Positions 61,101 to 64,000 of a stretch of DNA of 64,000 nt are shown here, in pieces. Positions within the stretch are counted from its first letter, which is position 1, and each line of letters opens with the position of its first letter. Source of the stretch: Bromus sterilis (lineage: Eukaryota; Streptophyta; Magnoliopsida; Poales; Poaceae); the NCBI GenBank assembly GCA_950022295.1, contig OX465599.1:1054001-1118000 (forward strand), given 5' to 3'. A model generated the notes under the pieces. That model saw only the letters and a list, made by a program, of their open reading frames with translations. It did not search any database and was not told the DNA's origin. The position numbers and the translations under genes were made by a program.

Positions 61101-64000
61101 CACGTAAATGCACCCTTGGGTTCGTCAATGGTGGAAATCACTCCAGGGACCCAAAACGGTGATTAATAGCCCATGAAACAGGCCAGAATCGGCCAAAACT
61201 GCGAGTGTTGATGACCGGCACGTAAATGCACCCTTGGGTTCGTCAATTGTGGAAATCACTCCAGGGACCCAAAACGGTGATTAATAGCCAATGATACAGG
61301 CCGGAATCGGCCAAAACTGCGAGTGTTGATGACCGGGACGTAAATGCACCCTGGGGTTCGTCAATTTTGGAAATCACTCCGGGGACCCAAAACGGTGATT
61401 AATAGCCCACGAAACAGGCCAGAATGGGCCAAAACTGCGAGTGTTGATGACCGGCACGTAAATGCACCCTTGGGTTCGTCAATTGTGGAAATCACTCCAG
61501 GGACCCAAAACGGTGATTAATAGCCAATGATACAGGCCGGAATCGGCCAAAACTGCGAGTGTTGATGACCGGCACGTAAATGCACCCTAGGGTTCGTCAA
61601 TGGTGGAAATCACTCCGGGGACCCAAAACGGTGATTAATAGCCCATGAAACAGGCCAGAATCGGCCAAAACTGCGAGTGTTGATGACCGGCACGTAAATG
61701 CACCCTTGGGTTCGTCAATTGTGGAAATCACTCCAGGGACCCAAAACGGTGATTAATAGCCCATGAAACAGGCCAGAATCGGCCAAAACTGCGAGTGTTG
61801 ATGACCGGCACGTAAATGCACCCTTGGGTTCGTCAATTGTGGAAATCACTCCAGGGACCCAAAACGGTGATTAATAGCCAATGATACAGGCCAGAATCGT
61901 CCAAAACTGCGAGTGTTGATGACCGGCACGTAAATGCACCCTAGGGTTCGTCAATGGTGGAAATCACTCCGGGGACCCAAAACGGTGATTAATAGCCCAT
62001 GAAACAGGCCAGAATCGGCCAAAACTGCGAGTGTTGATGACCGGCACGTAAATGCACCCTTGGGTTCGTCAATTGTGGAAATCACTCGAGGGACCCAAAA
62101 CGGTGATTAATAGCCCATGAAACAGGCTTGAATCGGCCAAAACTGCGAGTGTTGATGACCGGCACGTAAATGCACCCTTGGGTTCGTCAATTGTGGAAAT
62201 CACTCCAGGGACCCAAAACGGTGATTAATAGCCAATGATACAGGCCGGAATCGGCCAAAACTGCGAGTGTTGATGACCGGCACGTAAATGCACCCTGGGG
62301 TTCGTCAATTGTGGAAATCACTCCAGGGACCCAAAACGGTGATTAATAGCCCATGAAACAGGCCAGAATCGGCCAAAACTGCGAGTGTTGATGACCGGCA
62401 CGTAAATGCACCCTGGGTTCCTCAATGGTGGAAATCACTCCGGGGACCCAAAACGGTGATTAATAGCCCATGAAACAGGCTAGAATCGGCCAAAACTGCG
62501 AGTGTTGATGACCGGCACGTAAATGCACCCTAGGGTTCGTCAATGGTGGAAATCACTCCGGGGACCCAAAACGGTGATTAATAGCCCATGAAACAGGCCA
62601 GAATCGGCCAAAACTGCGAGTGTTGATGACCGGCACGTAAATGCACCCTTGGGTTCGTCAATTGTGGAAATCACTCCAGGGACCCAAAACGGTGATTAAT
62701 AGCCCATGAAACAGGCCAGAATCGGCCAAAACTGCGAGTGTTGATGACCGGCACGTAAATGCACCCTAGGGTTCGTCAATGGTGGAAATCACTCCGGGGA
62801 CCCAAAACGGTGATTAATAGCCCATGAAACAGGCCAGAATCGGCCAAAACTGCGAGTGTTGATGACCGGCACGTAAATGCACCCTTGGGTTCGTCAATTG
62901 TGGAAATCACTCCAGGGACCCAAAACGGTGATTAATAGCCCATGAAACAGGCCAGAATCGTCCAAAACTGCGAGTGTTGATGACCGGCACGTAAATGCAC
63001 CCTAGGGTTCGTCAATGGTGGAAATCACTCCGGGGACCCAAAACGGTGATTAATAGCCCATGAAACAGGCCAGAATCGGCCAAAACTGCGAGTGTTGATG
63101 ACCGGCACGTAAATGCACCCTTGGGTTCGTCAATTGTGGAAATCACTCCAGGGACCCAAAACGGTGATTAATAGCCCATGAAACAGGCCAGAATCGGCCA
63201 AAACTGCGAGTGTTGATGACCGGCACGTAAATGCACCCTTGGGTTCGTCAATTGTGGAAATCACTCCAGGGACCCAAAACGGTGATTAATAGCCAATGAT
63301 ACAGGCCAGAATCGTCCAAAACTGCGAGTGTTGATGACCGGCACGTAAATGCACCCTAGGGTTCGTCAATGGTGGAAATCACTCCGGGGACCCAAAACGG
63401 TGATTAATAGCCCATGAAACAGGCCAGAATCGGCCAAAACTGCGAGTGTTGATGACCGGCACGTAAATGCACCCTTGGGTTCGTCAATTGTGGAAATCAC
63501 TCGAGGGACCCAAAACGGTGATTAATAGCCCATGAAACAGGCTTGAATCGGCCAAAACTGCGAGTGTTGATGACCGGCACGTAAATGCACCCTTGGGTTC
63601 GTCAATTGTGGAAATCACTCCAGGGACCCAAAACGGTGATTAATAGCCAATGATACAGGCCGGAATCGGCCAAAACTGCGAGTGTTGATGACCGGCACGT
63701 AAATGCACCCTGGGGTTCGTCAATTGTGGAAATCACTCCAGGGACCCAAAACGGTGATTAATAGCCCATGAAACAGGCCAGAATCGGCCAAAACTGCGAG
63801 TGTTGATGACCGGCACGTAAATGCACCCTGGGTTCCTCAATGGTGGAAATCACTCCGGGGACCCAAAACGGTGATTAATAGCCCATGAAACAGGCTAGAA
63901 TCGGCCAAAACTGCGAGTGTTGATGACCGGCACGTAAATGCACCCTAGGGTTCGTCAATGGTGGAAATCACTCCGGGGAACCAAAACGGTGATTAATAGC
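58147..64000 (+). repeat. Last, incomplete unit of the substitution-marked family
   Basis: It starts like the 31-mer and follows it to y e, then jumps at 61213 back to a l a i c b* i c' a d h i c. This makes a 19-monomer tandem duplication (58973 to 61213, 2240 bp). A second local repeat of 12 monomers (1415 bp) runs from the CTCGAG monomer at 62039 to the one at 63454. The monomer at 59681 has GAATCAGCC. The last, partial monomer at 63925 has GGGGAACC, and the window ends inside it. Confidence 0.85.

Larger units (their letters stand above)
1..64000. repeat. Continuous 118-bp satellite DNA array with higher-order repeats
   Basis: The window is entirely tandem copies of a 118-bp unit in one orientation. 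I count 542 complete monomers and a 76-bp partial monomer from 63925. Fifty-three monomers are 117 bp and 21 are 119 bp, and these exactly account for the window length. No unique sequence, mobile element, inversion or gap interrupts the array. Monomers differ by a limited set of shared substitutions, and the types recur in fixed order, so higher-order repeat units are superimposed on the 118-bp period. Such arrays are known from eukaryotic centromeres, pericentromeres, subtelomeres and heterochromatic knobs. A centromeric role is inference only, because sequence cannot show centromeric histone binding. The array continues past both window edges. Confidence 0.99.

Noticed and set aside
1..64000. 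CRISPR array
   Set aside because: The 118-bp units abut without unique spacers, and variation is spread along the unit. There are no adjacent cas genes.
1..64000. Transposon or retrotransposon insertions, rRNA genes, telomere repeats
   Set aside because: The 118-bp register never breaks by more than one base per monomer across the whole window, so nothing is inserted. No telomere-like hexamer or heptamer runs are present, and the single 118-bp unit has no resemblance I recognise to an rRNA gene or its spacer.
1..64000. A phased A-tract curvature signal
   Set aside because: Two AAAA tracts lie 42 bp apart (about four helical turns), but the other A-runs are not in phase (29 and 18 bp). Curvature is not convincing without calculation.

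Overview
The whole 64-kb window is one uninterrupted head-to-tail satellite DNA array. The unit is a 118-bp monomer. With the monomer start set at GACCGG, my hand parse gives 542 complete monomers plus a 76-bp partial one at the right edge. All monomers lie in the same orientation. I see no gene, RNA gene, transposon, CRISPR array, telomere repeat or unique sequence anywhere, and neither array boundary is inside the window. This structure, with higher-order repeats (HORs), points to a eukaryotic chromosome, most likely centromeric, pericentromeric or other constitutive heterochromatin. I do not recognise the monomer and cannot name the species or lineage.

The monomers fall into about 20 recurring sequence types, named here with letters whose diagnostic bases are given in the first-monomer entry. 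Types recur in fixed order, forming multi-level HORs that change along the array. (1) 1-7426: a more divergent mosaic containing a tandem 11-monomer duplication. (2) 7427-11672: a 10-mer and two 13-mers that begin with type l. (3) 11673-29126: a family based on a 21-mer, with 17-, 21-, 16-, 16-, 24- and 54-monomer versions that differ by clean monomer-number insertions or deletions. The 54-mer carries a nested 12-mer amplification. (4) 29127-36914: two tandem copies of a 31-mer of 3658 bp each. (5) 36915-42458: a mosaic transition. (6) 42459-64000: a family marked by one base substitution, with units of 43, 13, 13, 13, 20 and 31 monomers and an incomplete last unit.

Many unit-length changes can be read as single events, because the junction monomer is a chimera of two types that flank a missing segment. 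The array therefore preserves a readable record of unequal exchange. Length variants (117-bp types h and k, 119-bp type g) are fixed to monomer types. They explain every odd HOR length, such as 1415, 1534, 1535 and 1887 bp.

There is no protein-coding content. The only open frames of note are seven identical 79-residue reverse-strand frames, created when one substitution removes a recurrent stop codon. They are listed as rejected. The interest of the window lies in the HOR architecture, the recombination junctions, the lack of CpG depletion and a short dyad present in many monomers.
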